A stretch of DNA of 64,000 bases from Plazaster borealis. Its lineage: Eukaryota; Echinodermata; Asteroidea; Forcipulatida; Labidiasteridae. Where the stretch lies: NCBI GenBank assembly GCA_021014325.1, contig JAJGQC010000713.1, positions 186,001-250,000 on the forward strand. The letters run 5' to 3'. The translations under genes and the position numbers were made by a program. The notes under the pieces are model-generated. The model had not been told where the DNA came from, did not search any database, and worked only from the letters and a program-made list of their open reading frames with translations. Below are positions 54,615 to 64,000 of the stretch, piece by piece (the stretch's first letter is position 1; every line of letters starts with the position of its first letter).

Positions 54615-54961
54615 CTTAAAGGGCGTGTACAACATTGGTAAGAATGAAAATATAAATGCTCACAGATTTGCACATGGTATATAAAGATGGTCATGGTAGA
54701 ATACTTCCCTTGAAATAGTTTTGCTTGAAATGCCATAGTTTTTACGAAATGAGTAAAATAATAGTATTTATCCTGCAGGATAAATTCCAATGTTTGAAAA
54801 CAAGTTAAAACACGTAAGGTTTTTTTTCACTGTTTGCTCATGACTCCGAAGACCGATTTAGCTTAAACTTTCACAGGTTTGTTATTTCATGTATATGTAG
54901 GGTCACATCGAGTTTGGATACAGGTCTTTGGCAATTACCAATGTTGTACACACCCTTTAAA
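54615..54961. mobile_element. TTTAAAGG-family palindromic element
   Basis: Left CTTAAAGGGCGTGTACAACATTGG and right CCAATGTTGTACACACCCTTTAA are inverted repeats. The inner sequence resembles 23850-24287. A lone right end (ACCAATGTTGTACACACCC) is also found at 51637-51657. Confidence 0.75.
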
Positions 54962-56760
54962 GAAACTTTTATCAGTACTGTAACGTTCCTTTAACATTGT
55001 CCGATTCTAATGATTTTAGTGTCTAATAATATGTTTTCTGACATGGCAAATTTAACTAAGAAATTGTTAAAAGTAAAAGTGGTTGCCATAACCTTGAAAT
55101 TTCAAAATGGCTGCTAAAAGGTTTATCCCAGGTAGCAAGCCCAGTATGGGGCCCATGGAAAATATCTGGGCCATATGGGCCGGGGCCAACCCATGTAGGC
55201 TAGGCCTACCTGTTTTTACGACCGCGGCAAGACAGTCTTTCCCTCCAGCTCGTTCGAACTCCTTCTCTTCCTTCCTCCATGGTCAGATGTTCGGGCTAGC
55301 ATTACTGTTATTGAAGCCAAAATCCCTTAATAATAATTCTATCGAATGAAATGAAAATTTCATGAATGTTTTTACAAAGAAAGTTTGTGATTCAAAATGT
55401 GGAGCATGGGAGATCTATAGATAGGAAAACATTGTGTGACATCTGAAAACCCCCCAAAATGCATACAGCATCACTAACTTCATCACATTTCTCCCCCTCT
55501 CTGCTGCCTGCGGGACATTCAGGTCTTCAAAATTAAAATCCCCAAGAACTTTATTATTTTCATAACAATACTTAGAAAACTAACGATAATGATAATTATA
55601 CTTTCGTTATTATCTGATAATCTAGAAAAGTATACAACTACATCGTTCATTTCAGTCCGATCTAATTTCTTTCCTCCTAATGCCCTGTCAAAATTAACAC
55701 GGTATGAATGTTTTTGTTGTTTTGGAATGCGCCCTCTCTAGTTATTTTCAGGCAGTATCAACAAATAGACAAAATGGCGTTCGGCACGCACGTGGATCAC
55801 AATTTTCACAATGTTCAACTGACATGACTTAAACAAAACTTCAGACAAAACGGCTTGTACAAGACCATAAGATTACATATTAGTTATGGGTGTTCAAACC
55901 CGGAGTATCAGTACATACCGTCAGGAGGGTAAGTTCCAATTATTATTATGTAAGAATTATACTTCGTTTTACCATGGCATGGAGGAAGGAGAGATACAAC
56001 GAGCACAGTAAAGCCTACTTTACCCCTTAGCGCCTCTGGCAACCCTGCTGTAAACCAATGGGCACCCGCTGAGCATGGCACATTAAACTTGTGATCGGCT
56101 GGTCGTTGTGTCTCCTTCTATTCATACCTCCTTATGGTTTTACCATGTTGTTTACCAAAATAATTTCCTTCTGTCATACTCATTATAGTCATAGCATGGA
56201 GGTAGTTTCACTGGATTTAGTGTCACCGTCCGACTCTGAACAAACGCTCGAGGGGTTGTTTTGACTTCTTTCTCAAATGCTAAAAAGAGAGGGAAAACTG
56301 GATTTTATCAATCGCTACAGTAATCATTGCATTGTTATGGCTAGCCGTTGCTGTGGGTGGGCAAATGCTTTCAATGAAACCTGAAATATTAGGGAATATA
56401 ATTCACTTGCTGTCAGTGTCAGTTACTGAAAGCATCCATGCTGAAAGGAAACTGTTCCATAGGATAGGTTGACAAATGGTTGATGACCCTTGAAAGTTTA
56501 TTCTACAGCTGGAGGATTTGCGAAGCCTTTTATTTGTATCTCATGTGAGAGTCTGTTTGTTTGTTTGCTTGTATAAATGATCTTCCCGTCACAGGAACTC
56601 AGCAAACTCCCACAAGGGGATATAAACGCCAAGCTGGCAACAGCCAATATCTCTCATACAAACATTGGTTTAACGTCTATGATTATGAATTGCACAAATC
56701 AAGAAATTGTGATTCAGTATAACTAGACGACAATACTTATTCTAGTCCATTGTGAAATCA
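54962..56760. other. Non-coding, repeat-derived DNA
   Basis: Nothing coding is supported. The 80-codon frame at 55107-55349 has Kozak-like AAAATGGCTGC but no recognisable domain. A short frame starting MEVVSLDLVSPSDSEQTL (56196 on) is also unsupported. Confidence 0.4.
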
Positions 56761-56767
56761 GCGGTTA

Positions 56768-56832
56768 GCTTTGTAGGATTCGAACCCACAACCTTGTGAT
56801 TGCAAGTCCTGCAGTCTAACCACAGTCCCTTG
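56768..56832 (-). repeat. tRNA-like SINE fragment
   Basis: On the minus strand GTGGTTAGACTGCAGGACTT with GGGTTCGAATCCTACAAAGC gives A- and B-box-like segments at tRNA spacing. It lacks paired acceptor-stem ends, so it is a repeat fragment and not a functional tRNA gene. Confidence 0.55.
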
Positions 56833-57265
56833 GTTTGATTACTGGAAAGATAAATAAATATATAAATAAATAGATCTACATGATTATGAATAAATAGAAT
56901 GTCTGTACTGGGGCACTGTGCTTCGAAAATTTGACAGCTGCGATTGTCAAAATTTTGAAAAAAACGGAGTACAGCACCCCAGTTACTGGGTCTAGAGTGT
57001 CCTAAGCTTCTTTTTTGTTTATGTTTTCCTGGTTGTGATTTATCTTATAGGTTTTGAACGGTGTAATACCCTCCTGGAAGATTTTGACTGTTGTTCCCAG
57101 CACCGTCTGTCCCTGTCCTGTCCAGGCCACCGGCGTAAAAGCACCATGAGTGCATGCACGGTGCATGCTTTCACAATGAGTTGTCCGGTTGTGTATCACA
57201 CCACTCGCTGTTGCACCTCACAGAGCTTTCTGGGCATGTTATTGGTACTCGCTGCCTCAAGAAGA

Positions 57266-57538
57266 AACTTCAGTTCTACTTTGTTAAACTAGGATGGGAA
57301 GGTATGTGTACATCACTTGTAAATTGTTCAATGTCAATTATGCACTTAACTTGTAGATACAACGTTTTAGACTTACCCCAAATGTTTGGATCATTTTCAA
57401 GCAACTTCAGTTCTACTTTGTTAAACTAGGATGGGAAGGTATGTGTACGTCACTTGTACATTTTTCAATGTCAATTATGCACTTAACTTGTAGATACACC
57501 GTTTTAGACTTACCCCAAATGTTTGGATCATTTTCGTT
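57266..57538 (+). repeat. 137-bp tandem duplication
   Basis: AACTTCAGTTCTACTTTG...GTTTGGATCATTTTC occurs at 57266-57402 and again at 57403-57538 with few differences. The first copy overlaps an open frame (CHVIGTRCLKKKLQFYFVKL) that reaches GGGAAG/GTATGT; both copies keep this potential donor. Confidence 0.75.
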
Positions 57539-57746
57539 CAAATGAGTATTAATCCCAAACATTCACCCCACTTTCTACCATTCTGGACCCGCCCCAAACA
57601 TGTTACCCCCTCTACATGTACTTCAAACTCAAATCAAAGTTGTGTCCAAATAGGCCCTTCCCATGAAATATGCAAATTAGAAGCGCGCATGCGTTCAAAC
57701 ACCACTGGTTGGAAAATGAGTAATCGCCACGCCGTGACGGCTATCA

Positions 57747-57765
57747 CACACACACACACACACGC
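57747..57765. repeat. (CA)n microsatellite
   Basis: About nine CA units just upstream of the SWIM-nuclease start codon. Confidence 0.9.
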
Positions 57766-57830
57766 AACTATTGAGGGGGCTGTTTTTTGTTGACATTGAA
57801 CAGCTGGTCGCAAAGAAGTTTGTTTACTTC

Positions 57831-58160
57831 ATGGCTTTCTCTAAATTTAAGGAGAAAGACTTGAAACGGCTGTTACTTCCAGAGTCGAAGGCTCTTTGTC
57901 TGGAATATAGTAAATCTATGACTACGACGGGTGACGTCCTTCGCCCCATTCCCTTTCTGAATGTCAGTTGTACTGATTGGCCGGACCACTTCACAAATCT
58001 TTATCATAAGTCGATTTGTGAAGTCCCGGACATCAGTTTCAGCAACATTTACCGATACTGCACACAGTCAAGGAAAGCAAAACTTCTTTCAAGACTTTCG
58101 ACCGTGCCGTGAAACACGTCGAGGATGCTGGGGATGTGCACAAACCTGCAACACCACAAG
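57831..58160 (+). CDS. SWIM-nuclease gene exon 1
   Basis: The first ATG in frame has context TTACTTCATGG. It reads MAFSKFKEKDLKRLLLPES, KALCLEYSKSM, CTDWPDHFTNLYHKSI and ISFSNIYRYCTQSRKAK; one missing A at 58079-58082 then shifts it to TSFKTFDRAVKHVEDAGDVH and KPATPQ before the donor CACAAG/GTAAAC (phase 1). Whether further 5' exons exist is unclear. Confidence 0.6.
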
Positions 58161-58517
58161 GTAAACAAAACTATGTACAGCAGCTAGTAGTAGTACCAGG
58201 GCAGTAGTGCCACTACCATTGACCAATAGTCCAAGGTTACTAAATATTTACTTTATTGTTAACATTACATACATTAGTTTACATAGGTCTGGCACCAAGA
58301 TACTCTAAGTAGGTATGAGACATTTAACACATTATCATTTATTTGATATACAACTTTTGTTTGTTCACCAGACAAAGTTCTATTTTGTACTTGTAGGCCT
58401 TTTTAAGCTCAATTTGATTTATTCTCACAATGGTTCTTTAAGAAGCTCATCAATAACACTAATACTTTTGCAGAAACTGTCAATGGAATTGGAAGTTTAT
58501 TATTGTCTCTCTCACAG

Positions 58518-59350
58518 GATGGGCATATTATTTGCTTCAAGGGGAAAGTGTATGCGTCGCAATAGACTGTGCAAGTCTCGTGCGTATCGGAACGAGAACA
58601 CACGTCAAACGAAGAACTTTTTTTCCCTAAAAATCAATTCTTTATTTTAAATTATATCTAATGACAAACTCTGAACAACAAAATACTCATTACATTTTTA
58701 TACAATCAGTTTTAGTTTTTGTAATAAATACACCAATAATGTGTTAATTATTATTGAAACAAAATTCAAACTCTGGAGACAAGGATACTTATTTGATCTT
58801 AACTTTTCAGAAACCCCCTATGAGGATTCGCGAAGGTCACACGGGCGTAAAATTAACGCTTGACGCAGTTTATAGAGGACGCTGACGCCTCAACGACCAT
58901 ATACTGCAATGAAAAGGCTTCTCGTTTCAATTACAGCATCTGGCGATTATCATCGCGCATCCAAAACAAGCATTTACATAAGTTTTGTGATCGGAGGTGA
59001 GCACAAAATTCTTAGTTTTTGGCAGTAACCGGAAGCTGAGATCAAGTTTATTTCTAGGGTTTTCTTCGTTATATTGTTGAATTGATTTTACTTTCATATT
59101 TTTTATAACTAAGTATTTTACATTCCCAACAACATATATATTTTTCATGGTCATAAACCACGTTAAACTAAAATAATTGACAAAACAAAATCTTGCCCAT
59201 GTAAATCTCCATATGGTTGGGACCACAATGGTCCCGGAAGTTCAAATATGCGCGAGACTTGCACAGTCTATGGGGAAAAGAATATGAGGTCATGGTGAAG
59301 ATGACAGAAAGCTCAACAATCATCAGTAGCACTTGCCAATGTCCAGTGGG
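58518..59350 (+). pseudogene. SWIM-nuclease gene exon 2, split by a transposon
   Basis: After CTCTCTCACAG the phase-1 frame reads GWAYYLLQGESVCVA up to the TA at 58563. It resumes after 59270 as WGKEYEVMVKMTESSTI and STCQCPVG to the donor GTGGG/GTGAAT (phase 2). The two halves are in one frame if the element and one TA are removed. CQC is the first half of the SWIM finger. Confidence 0.75.
58565..59268. mobile_element. 704-bp TIR element in the SWIM exon, TA target
   Basis: Ends GACTGTGCAAGTCTCGTGCG and its inverse CGCGAGACTTGCACAGTC match over about 20 bp. TA flanks both sides (58563-58564, 59269-59270), as for Tc1/mariner-type insertion. A 99-codon minus-strand frame inside (58927-59226) has no transposase motif, so it is probably non-autonomous. 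Confidence 0.85.
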
Positions 59351-59811
59351 GTGAATATTTGTTTAACTCTACATTAATACTGAAATAATTTTCCATGGTT
59401 TGTTTGTTAGGGTGTTGGTTTTTGTAATATATTTTGTTAAAGTTTGTTGGTTGTTTGTTTGGTTTGTTTATTTTTTGTTTTTTGGGGGTTGGGGGGGTTG
59501 ATTATAAAGAAGAAAAGGGGTAGCCTATGCTGGAAACTGGATGTCTTTATGTTTGTTTGACCATTAATTGAAATATAAGGGTATAAGAGATGTAAATCTT
59601 GTTTGACTCGTAGACTCTATTTAGCTAACTTCAGAAAATTTTAATCGGTAATCCAATTCCGATTCTTGTGTAGCACTGCATCCCCTGTAGTCTGGGCAAA
59701 ACGGTTCTGTCCACCATGCTAGCATCAGAATGGGATCACAGCAAGCATTTGATAATTATAATACTTGCACGCATCCTAAAAAAAATTCATCTATTTTACT
59801 CTTTCTTGTAG

Positions 59812-59990
59812 GCTTGCGTCCAAATGCAGCCATGTCGGTGCAGTGCTTTTCTGTTTAGAAGATGTAAAAAGGCGAGGTTGCTTTCCCTCAAGAACCTCAA
59901 CAAAGTCTAAATGGAATGTTCCAAGGCAAAAAACTCTGGAAATGCAGCCATTGGAAAACATCAAGGTTTCAAAGTCAAAGTACTCTTCAG
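59812..59990 (+). CDS. SWIM-nuclease gene exon 3
   Basis: TTTCTTGTAG acceptor and TCTTCAG/GTGAAC donor. It reads LASKCSHVGAVLFCLEDVKR, RGCFPSRTSTKSKWNVPR and ENIKVSKSKYSS. It supplies the second Cys and the His of the SWIM finger, with the T-S-x-x-x-W-N-V-P spacing seen after SWIM in this family. Intact. Confidence 0.8.
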
Positions 59991-60367
59991 GTGAACAAAT
60001 TTTTTTAATTGAGACAACTGGGGTGCTTACATTTGTTCACTATTTACTGTTAATTATTAGGTATCCAAGATGATACATTAAAAAACCTACCATACCTTTT
60101 TTAAGCAAAAGAATTTAGAGCCAAATACTGCAAAATGGTATCAAAAACAAGATGGGATATGTGAGTCATGAAGTCTGTTTAACTAAAATGTAGAGATGCG
60201 GGTCATTGCTGACAAAAAGGTCTGAAACTAGGATCCAAATAAGATTTTTTTAAATGAGTTTATCAGCTATTTTTTCAAACATCTAAATTCAGATCAAAGT
60301 TTAAAATTACCAATCCCTGAAAATAAAAGAATTTAACACCTTGCATTTAAATATAATTTATTAACAG

Positions 60368-60574
60368 TGGACAATGCTGAAAAAGTTGAAAACTTGAAAT
60401 TTTATCCGAGGCATTCAACTGACAGGTTCGAGTGGTCGGAGGAAGATCTGAGGGCGAAAGTTCAAAGTCTAATGGATGTCTTTCCGGACAGTGGTTTGGG
60501 TCAGGCGTGGGGTCTCTCCAATCAGCCCCAAAATGCAGACAATGAAGTAGAAATATCTACAAGCATCCAGTGCG
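60368..60574 (+). CDS. SWIM-nuclease gene exon 4 (linker)
   Basis: TTATTAACAG acceptor and GTGCG/GTATGT donor, phase 1 at both ends. It reads VDNAEKVENLKFYPRHSTDR, FEWSEEDLRAKVQSLMDVFP and DSGLGQAWGLSN, the linker between the finger and the nuclease. Intact. Confidence 0.75.
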
Positions 60575-60850
60575 GTATGTTAAATTACTCTGTATTGGTT
60601 TTATTGGTAACTCATGTTAATCTCTTCAAGACACTGTATCAGGCCTTCTTCAAACTAAACCTGTATACTGTGATCTTTGGGAATTTAGATTTTTTCATTT
60701 GGTTATGGTAAACACAGCTTGGGCAATTAGCATGTTGTTATTCATTGGACTTGATAATTCTTTACTTCACCCCCAAATAAGTCAAGTGTAAGCACGGCAT
60801 TTATACGGATGAAGCTACAGTATTTATGTGTTTTTATTTATTTTATTTAG

Positions 60851-61837
60851 GTGATCTCAGTAAGCTCAAGCTTATCCATGGCTTTCTTGACGATGAAGAA
60901 GCGAAGCTCAAATCGGAAGACATGTTTTCATCCATATCGATCAGCAACGAAGAAGCACATGACATAGAGAAGCAAACAAGGGGACAATCAGATAATTCAT
61001 CATGGCAAATCTTCAAGGCAGGGCGTATCACAGCATCCAATATGAAAAGGGCAGTCAATACAAGTTTCAGCAATCCGTCCATTTCTCTACTGAAATCAAT
61101 ATGCTATCCACAGGACCAACCAATAGTTCGAACTCAACCAATAATGTGGGGTAAATCACATGAAGGTGCAGCAAGTATGTATGGAAACAGAAACAATGCC
61201 ATCAGTCTTTTAATGTTAATTTGTCAGGGTTATTTATTCATCCAGAGTTTGCATATTTGGGGGCCTCACCTGGGCCCAATTTCATAAAGCATGTAAGCAC
61301 AAAAACTTGCTAAGCACAGAAAACTCTTGCTTAGGAAAAATAGGTTAGCAGCCAAAATACCGTACAGTTACCATTGATGTGACTGGTACCCCACTCATTT
61401 CTTGCTTAGCAAAGAAATTTGCTTAGCAGAATTTTCTGCTAAACAGCTTTATGAAATTGGGCCCAGATGGTATAGTCAATTGTTGTTGTTGTGGAAAGGG
61501 GGTTTTAGAAATAAAATGTCCATACACTATCAGAGAGGGAAATGTTACAAGTAGAGTCAGTTTTCTGAAGGATGGTGATGATGGTTTATTTTTAGACACA
61601 AATCATCCTTACTTTTACCAAATACAGACTCACATGTTTTTAACCTGTACCAACTACTGTGATTTTGTTGTTTATACATTGAAAGATTTATTTATCCAGA
61701 GAAAATATAAGGATGACAAATTCTGTGGAGTTGTAATAGAGAAGGAAAAATCTACCCACAAGAATATAGTTCTTCCAGAGCTGCTTGCTGAAATCTGTAC
61801 AAGATCTAAAAATTTGAGCAATAAAAATAATGTTTAA
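60851..61837 (+). pseudogene. SWIM-nuclease gene exon 5 (YqaJ-type nuclease), split by a MITE
   Basis: TTTATTTAG acceptor. It reads DLSKLKLIHGFLDDEEAK, SSWQIFKAGRITASNMKRA and IMWGKSHEGAA. One A is missing at 61173-61174, then VWKQKQCHQSFNVNLSGLFI and HPEFAYLGASP follow. The MITE comes next, then DGIVNCCCCGKGVLEIKCPY, FLDTNHPYFYQIQTHMFL and the C-terminus. The ExK catalytic pair and the QxQ helix are intact; Asp of SPDG lies just after the insertion. Confidence 0.85.
61273..61463. mobile_element. GGCCCAATTT palindromic MITE, copy 5, inside the nuclease motif
   Basis: Ends GGCCCAATTTCATAAAGC and GCTTTATGAAATTGGGCC, flanked by CTG (61270-61272) and CAG (61464-61466). Close relative of 51771-51960. 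Reading through it meets a stop at once. Confidence 0.85.
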
Positions 61838-62520
61838 ATGGATTATAGTCACATTTATTGATCTCCTTCATCTCCAGTAAATCACAAGTACAGTAAGATT
61901 ATTAGGAACATTTAACTACTTCAGTTTGAATGACTGTTTGAAATTACTGTGAATGAACCCATTCATGTTGACACAAATCTAAATGTGTTCCTTTATTACA
62001 TTCAGTTACAAACCATTTGTAATGTCATAGTACTTCTAGTTTCAGCAAACGTCATCTTGTTCATGTTTCATACCAATATAAAGTGGCATCCCTCCACCAA
62101 ATAGTAAAACTGATACTGAAGTCAATAGATGTTACATTCTCACTTCCCTGCTGATGAACATAAAGCATTTATTGTAAAGATTGTATTATGTGGCCACTGA
62201 TGAAGGGGACCCATGAAAAGTAGCCACCTGCAACCGGTGACCTTTTAAATTATTAAGCAGCAGTTTGTGATAGGACTATCAAATATTGTTTTCATAAGAC
62301 ATGTCCCTTTTGGTGACCACAGTGGCTAGTTTGATCACAGTTCACTTGTACAAATTCATGAATTTGTTTCAAAACAGTTTAAAAAAAGGTTTTGTTTGAA
62401 CAATCATACCCATTTCTTTGCAAATCCATGCCAGGAGGTAATAATTTCTTAAAATCTAGTTAAAATATAGGGTTTCTAATAAATTGAAGCTCAAAACACA
62501 GTGGTAAAAGGTCCTTATGT
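61838..62520. other. 3' flank of the SWIM-nuclease gene
   Basis: AT-rich, non-coding, with no recognisable element. I could not fix a poly(A) site among several AATAAA-like words. Confidence 0.4.
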
Positions 62521-62529
62521 TTGTTCATA

Positions 62530-62557
62530 TTTCAACAACAACAACAACAACAACAGC

Positions 62558-62588
<31 letters not shown>

Positions 62589-62594
62589 GCAGCA
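62530..62594. repeat. (CAA)n microsatellite
   Basis: About twenty CAA/CAG units. A shorter relative (CAACAGCAACAACAACATC) is at 62736-62754 within a local duplication. Confidence 0.9.
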
Positions 62595-62599
62595 AAATA

Positions 62600-62802
62600 A
62601 ACGTTTTCAGCTAATATCTTGATCAGTTAAGCTACCTATAAGGGGATATGAGAAGGCAAAAATTGTAATGTTTTTGACACAAATAATCCTTACTTTTACC
62701 AAATACAGACTCGGGTGTAAAACGTTCATATATTTCAACAGCAACAACAACATCAAAACCAACTAGTATCTTGATCAGTTAAGCTACCTAAGGGGATATA
62801 TG
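62600..62802. repeat. Local duplication enclosing a fragment of the nuclease exon
   Basis: ATCTTGATCAGTTAAGCTAC with AAGGGGATAT occurs at about 62616-62650 and 62766-62800. Between them 62671-62712 repeats about 42 bp of the nuclease exon (61590-61631; ATCCTTACTTTTACCAAATA) almost exactly. Confidence 0.75.
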
Positions 62803-63074
62803 GATTTAATGAACAAGAGGATCTGACAAATTAGACAGATAATAACAAAGTTTGAAAATGGAATTAATTGAGCTCTTCAGAGACAGGGGAATATTGGGAT
62901 CCAAAATGTGAAATTGCTTTACTCTGCCTATGAATACGTACTTCTGCAATATTATGTGTCTCATGAACTTGAGGAACTGTAAACTACCCAGACTTATTGT
63001 TAAGAAAAGGAGGAATGTTTAAAAATGCACCCTGTTTATTAATCAAGTCACCCACTGTAAACCCTTTATCTGCC

Positions 63075-63413
63075 AGGACAAGATCTCACTTGGTGAATCC
63101 CAACATGTGCATAAAATAACAAGCCTGTGAAAATTTGGGCTCAATTGGTCATCGAAGTTGCAAGAAAATGATGAAAGGAAATACACCCTTGTGGTACAAA
63201 ACAGTGTGCTTTCAGTTAGGAATAAAAACTTCTTGCAAGAAGTTTTTATTATTTTAGTGAGAAATTACCTCTTTCTCAAAAACTACGTTACTTCAGAGGG
63301 AGTCGTTTCTCAATGTTTTATACTATCAACAGCTCTCCGTTGCTCGTTACCAAGTAAGTTTTTATGCTAATATATATTTTGAGTAATTACCAAACGTGTA
63401 CAGTGCCTTTAAG
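63075..63413. mobile_element. TTTAAAGG-family element, left-truncated
   Basis: Matches 23530-23855 almost word for word (CATAAAATAACAAGC, CTTCTTGCAAGAAG, GGGAGTCGTTTC), ending GTGCCTTTAAGG. The first 50 bp or so are missing. Confidence 0.75.
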
Positions 63414-63428
63414 GGGGACTGCTCTATA

Positions 63429-63541
63429 TTCCGACACCCCTATGTTCTGACAACCCCTCATGATTTACATAGGGTTAGGGTTAGGGTTAGGGTTAGGAAT
63501 AGGAAAATATACCAGCATTGTTGGAACATAGGGTGTCGGAA
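63429..63541. mobile_element. 113-bp TIR element with internal telomere-type repeats
   Basis: Ends TTCCGACACCCCTATGTTC and GAACATAGGGTGTCGGAA are inverted repeats with one C/G length difference. Between them 63472-63497 holds about four TTAGGG units. Confidence 0.75.
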
Positions 63542-64000
63542 CATAAAGTATGCTTTGAAACAATGTTCACCATAATGTTCAGAATGGTTAATGCAACAAA
63601 GAAGCTTCACTATTACACATGGAGTCTGGAAGGTACTTCTCATAAGAAATTTGTACACATATAATTATTTTAGATAATTTGTATTTATATAGATATAGTA
63701 AAAACATGTATGGACTGGTATAATTAATATTTATTGATTGGGGTCTACTTTGTAGATCAAATTAATTATTGGTTCAACTGGAAACATTGTATTCAAGGTC
63801 AATCTATAAATTTCCTATCAATGTTCATGTATTTATTTATACTTCTAAGAGAATTTATCTGAAATAACAAAGTTGGTCTTCTCTGAAACTTACAATGATT
63901 TCTAAAACTGTGCAATATAAGGCCCTATAGTTAATTTCCTAGGACACACTAAAACACACACACAAACAATCTCTTAGTTATGGATGCTTATACGATGTTG
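63542..64000. other. Non-coding, AT-rich
   Basis: No feature recognised; a short ACACACACAC tract is at about 63953-63963. Confidence 0.4.

Larger units (their letters stand above)
57831..61837 (+). pseudogene. SWIM zinc finger / YqaJ-type nuclease gene disrupted by two insertions
   Basis: Five exons give an N-terminal region (MAFSKFKEKDLKRLLLPES), a SWIM finger (CQCPVG-LASKC-SHVGAVLFCLED: the CXC...CXH pattern), a linker and a YqaJ-like PD-(D/E)XK nuclease domain. In the nuclease, GRITAS, WGKSHEGAA, GASP/DG, VLEIKCPY (catalytic ExK) and QIQTHMFL appear in the usual order, ending LPELLAEICTRSKN and TAA. Such proteins are widespread, multicopy and often transposon-associated in marine invertebrates; the function is probably DNA cleavage, but that is inferred from the fold. 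A TA-flanked element (58565-59268) splits the SWIM exon and a CWG-flanked MITE (61273-61463) splits GASP-DG. Two single-base breaks lie in A runs (58079-58082, 61173-61174). Confidence 0.8.

Noticed and set aside
55107..55349. 80-codon frame starting MAAKRFIPGSKPSMG
   Set aside because: Good start context but no domain, no splice partner and a repeat-rich setting.
57035..57292. Cys-rich frame GFERCNTLLEDFDCCSQHRL
   Set aside because: The cysteines fit no known spacing, no matching exon partner was found and the other frames are equally open.
58409..58603. Minus-strand frame MCSRSDTHETCTVYCD...
   Set aside because: It overlaps the SWIM-nuclease exon 2 and the end of the TA element on the opposite strand; it is a shadow.
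58927..59226. Transposase gene inside the TA element
   Set aside because: The 99-codon minus-strand frame shows no DDE/D spacing or helix-turn-helix pattern.
63472..63497. True chromosome end
   Set aside because: Only about four TTAGGG units, enclosed by inverted repeats and followed by ordinary sequence.

Overview
This window looks like metazoan nuclear DNA, most probably from an echinoderm such as a sea star. It is AT-rich and intron-rich, with spliced exons using GT/AG sites, tRNA-derived SINEs, several MITE families and one LTR retroelement. The echinoderm placement is inference: it rests on repeat families typical of deuterostome marine invertebrates (the palindromic GGCCCAATTTCATA...CTTAGC element and the TTTAAAGG-ended element). 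No bacterial, organellar or operon-type features are visible.

Region 1 (about 1.9-23.0 kb, + strand) holds the 3' part of one gene, which I read as the centrosomal protein CEP95 homologue. Fourteen exons can be placed, from a disordered Ser/Pro/Arg-rich linker to a conserved C-terminal coiled coil. The N-terminal part is upstream of the window. Introns carry SINEs, MITEs, a LINE 3' end and a 5.0-kb LTR retroelement inserted antisense in the largest intron. The reading frame is interrupted repeatedly. Almost all frame breaks sit in mononucleotide runs that look one or two bases too short, which suggests consensus errors; two in-frame stops leave real decay possible.

Region 2 (about 25.5-50.7 kb) is a 25-kb satellite array of about 70 tandem units. 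They share a body of about 245 bp with a GGATCC site and differ in three alternative spacers (units of about 318, 330 and 518 bp). Multi-kilobase higher-order blocks are duplicated inside it. The long unit carries a perfect 13-bp-stem hairpin whose apex contains a TAATATTAC-type nonamer, resembling rolling-circle origins of CRESS-DNA replicons. The array ends abruptly in a GC-rich patch.

Region 3 (about 51-57.8 kb) is repeat-rich non-coding DNA with palindromic elements, including a perfect 48-bp palindrome. No gene can be supported there beyond weak exon candidates.

Region 4 (57.8-61.8 kb, + strand) is a five-exon gene for a SWIM zinc finger plus YqaJ-type nuclease protein. Two transposable elements sit inside its coding exons, one in the SWIM exon (TA target) and one in the nuclease motif (CWG target). 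Removing each with one target copy restores the frame, so this is a recently disrupted copy. The rest, to 64 kb, is MITEs, microsatellites and a TIR element containing telomere-type repeats.
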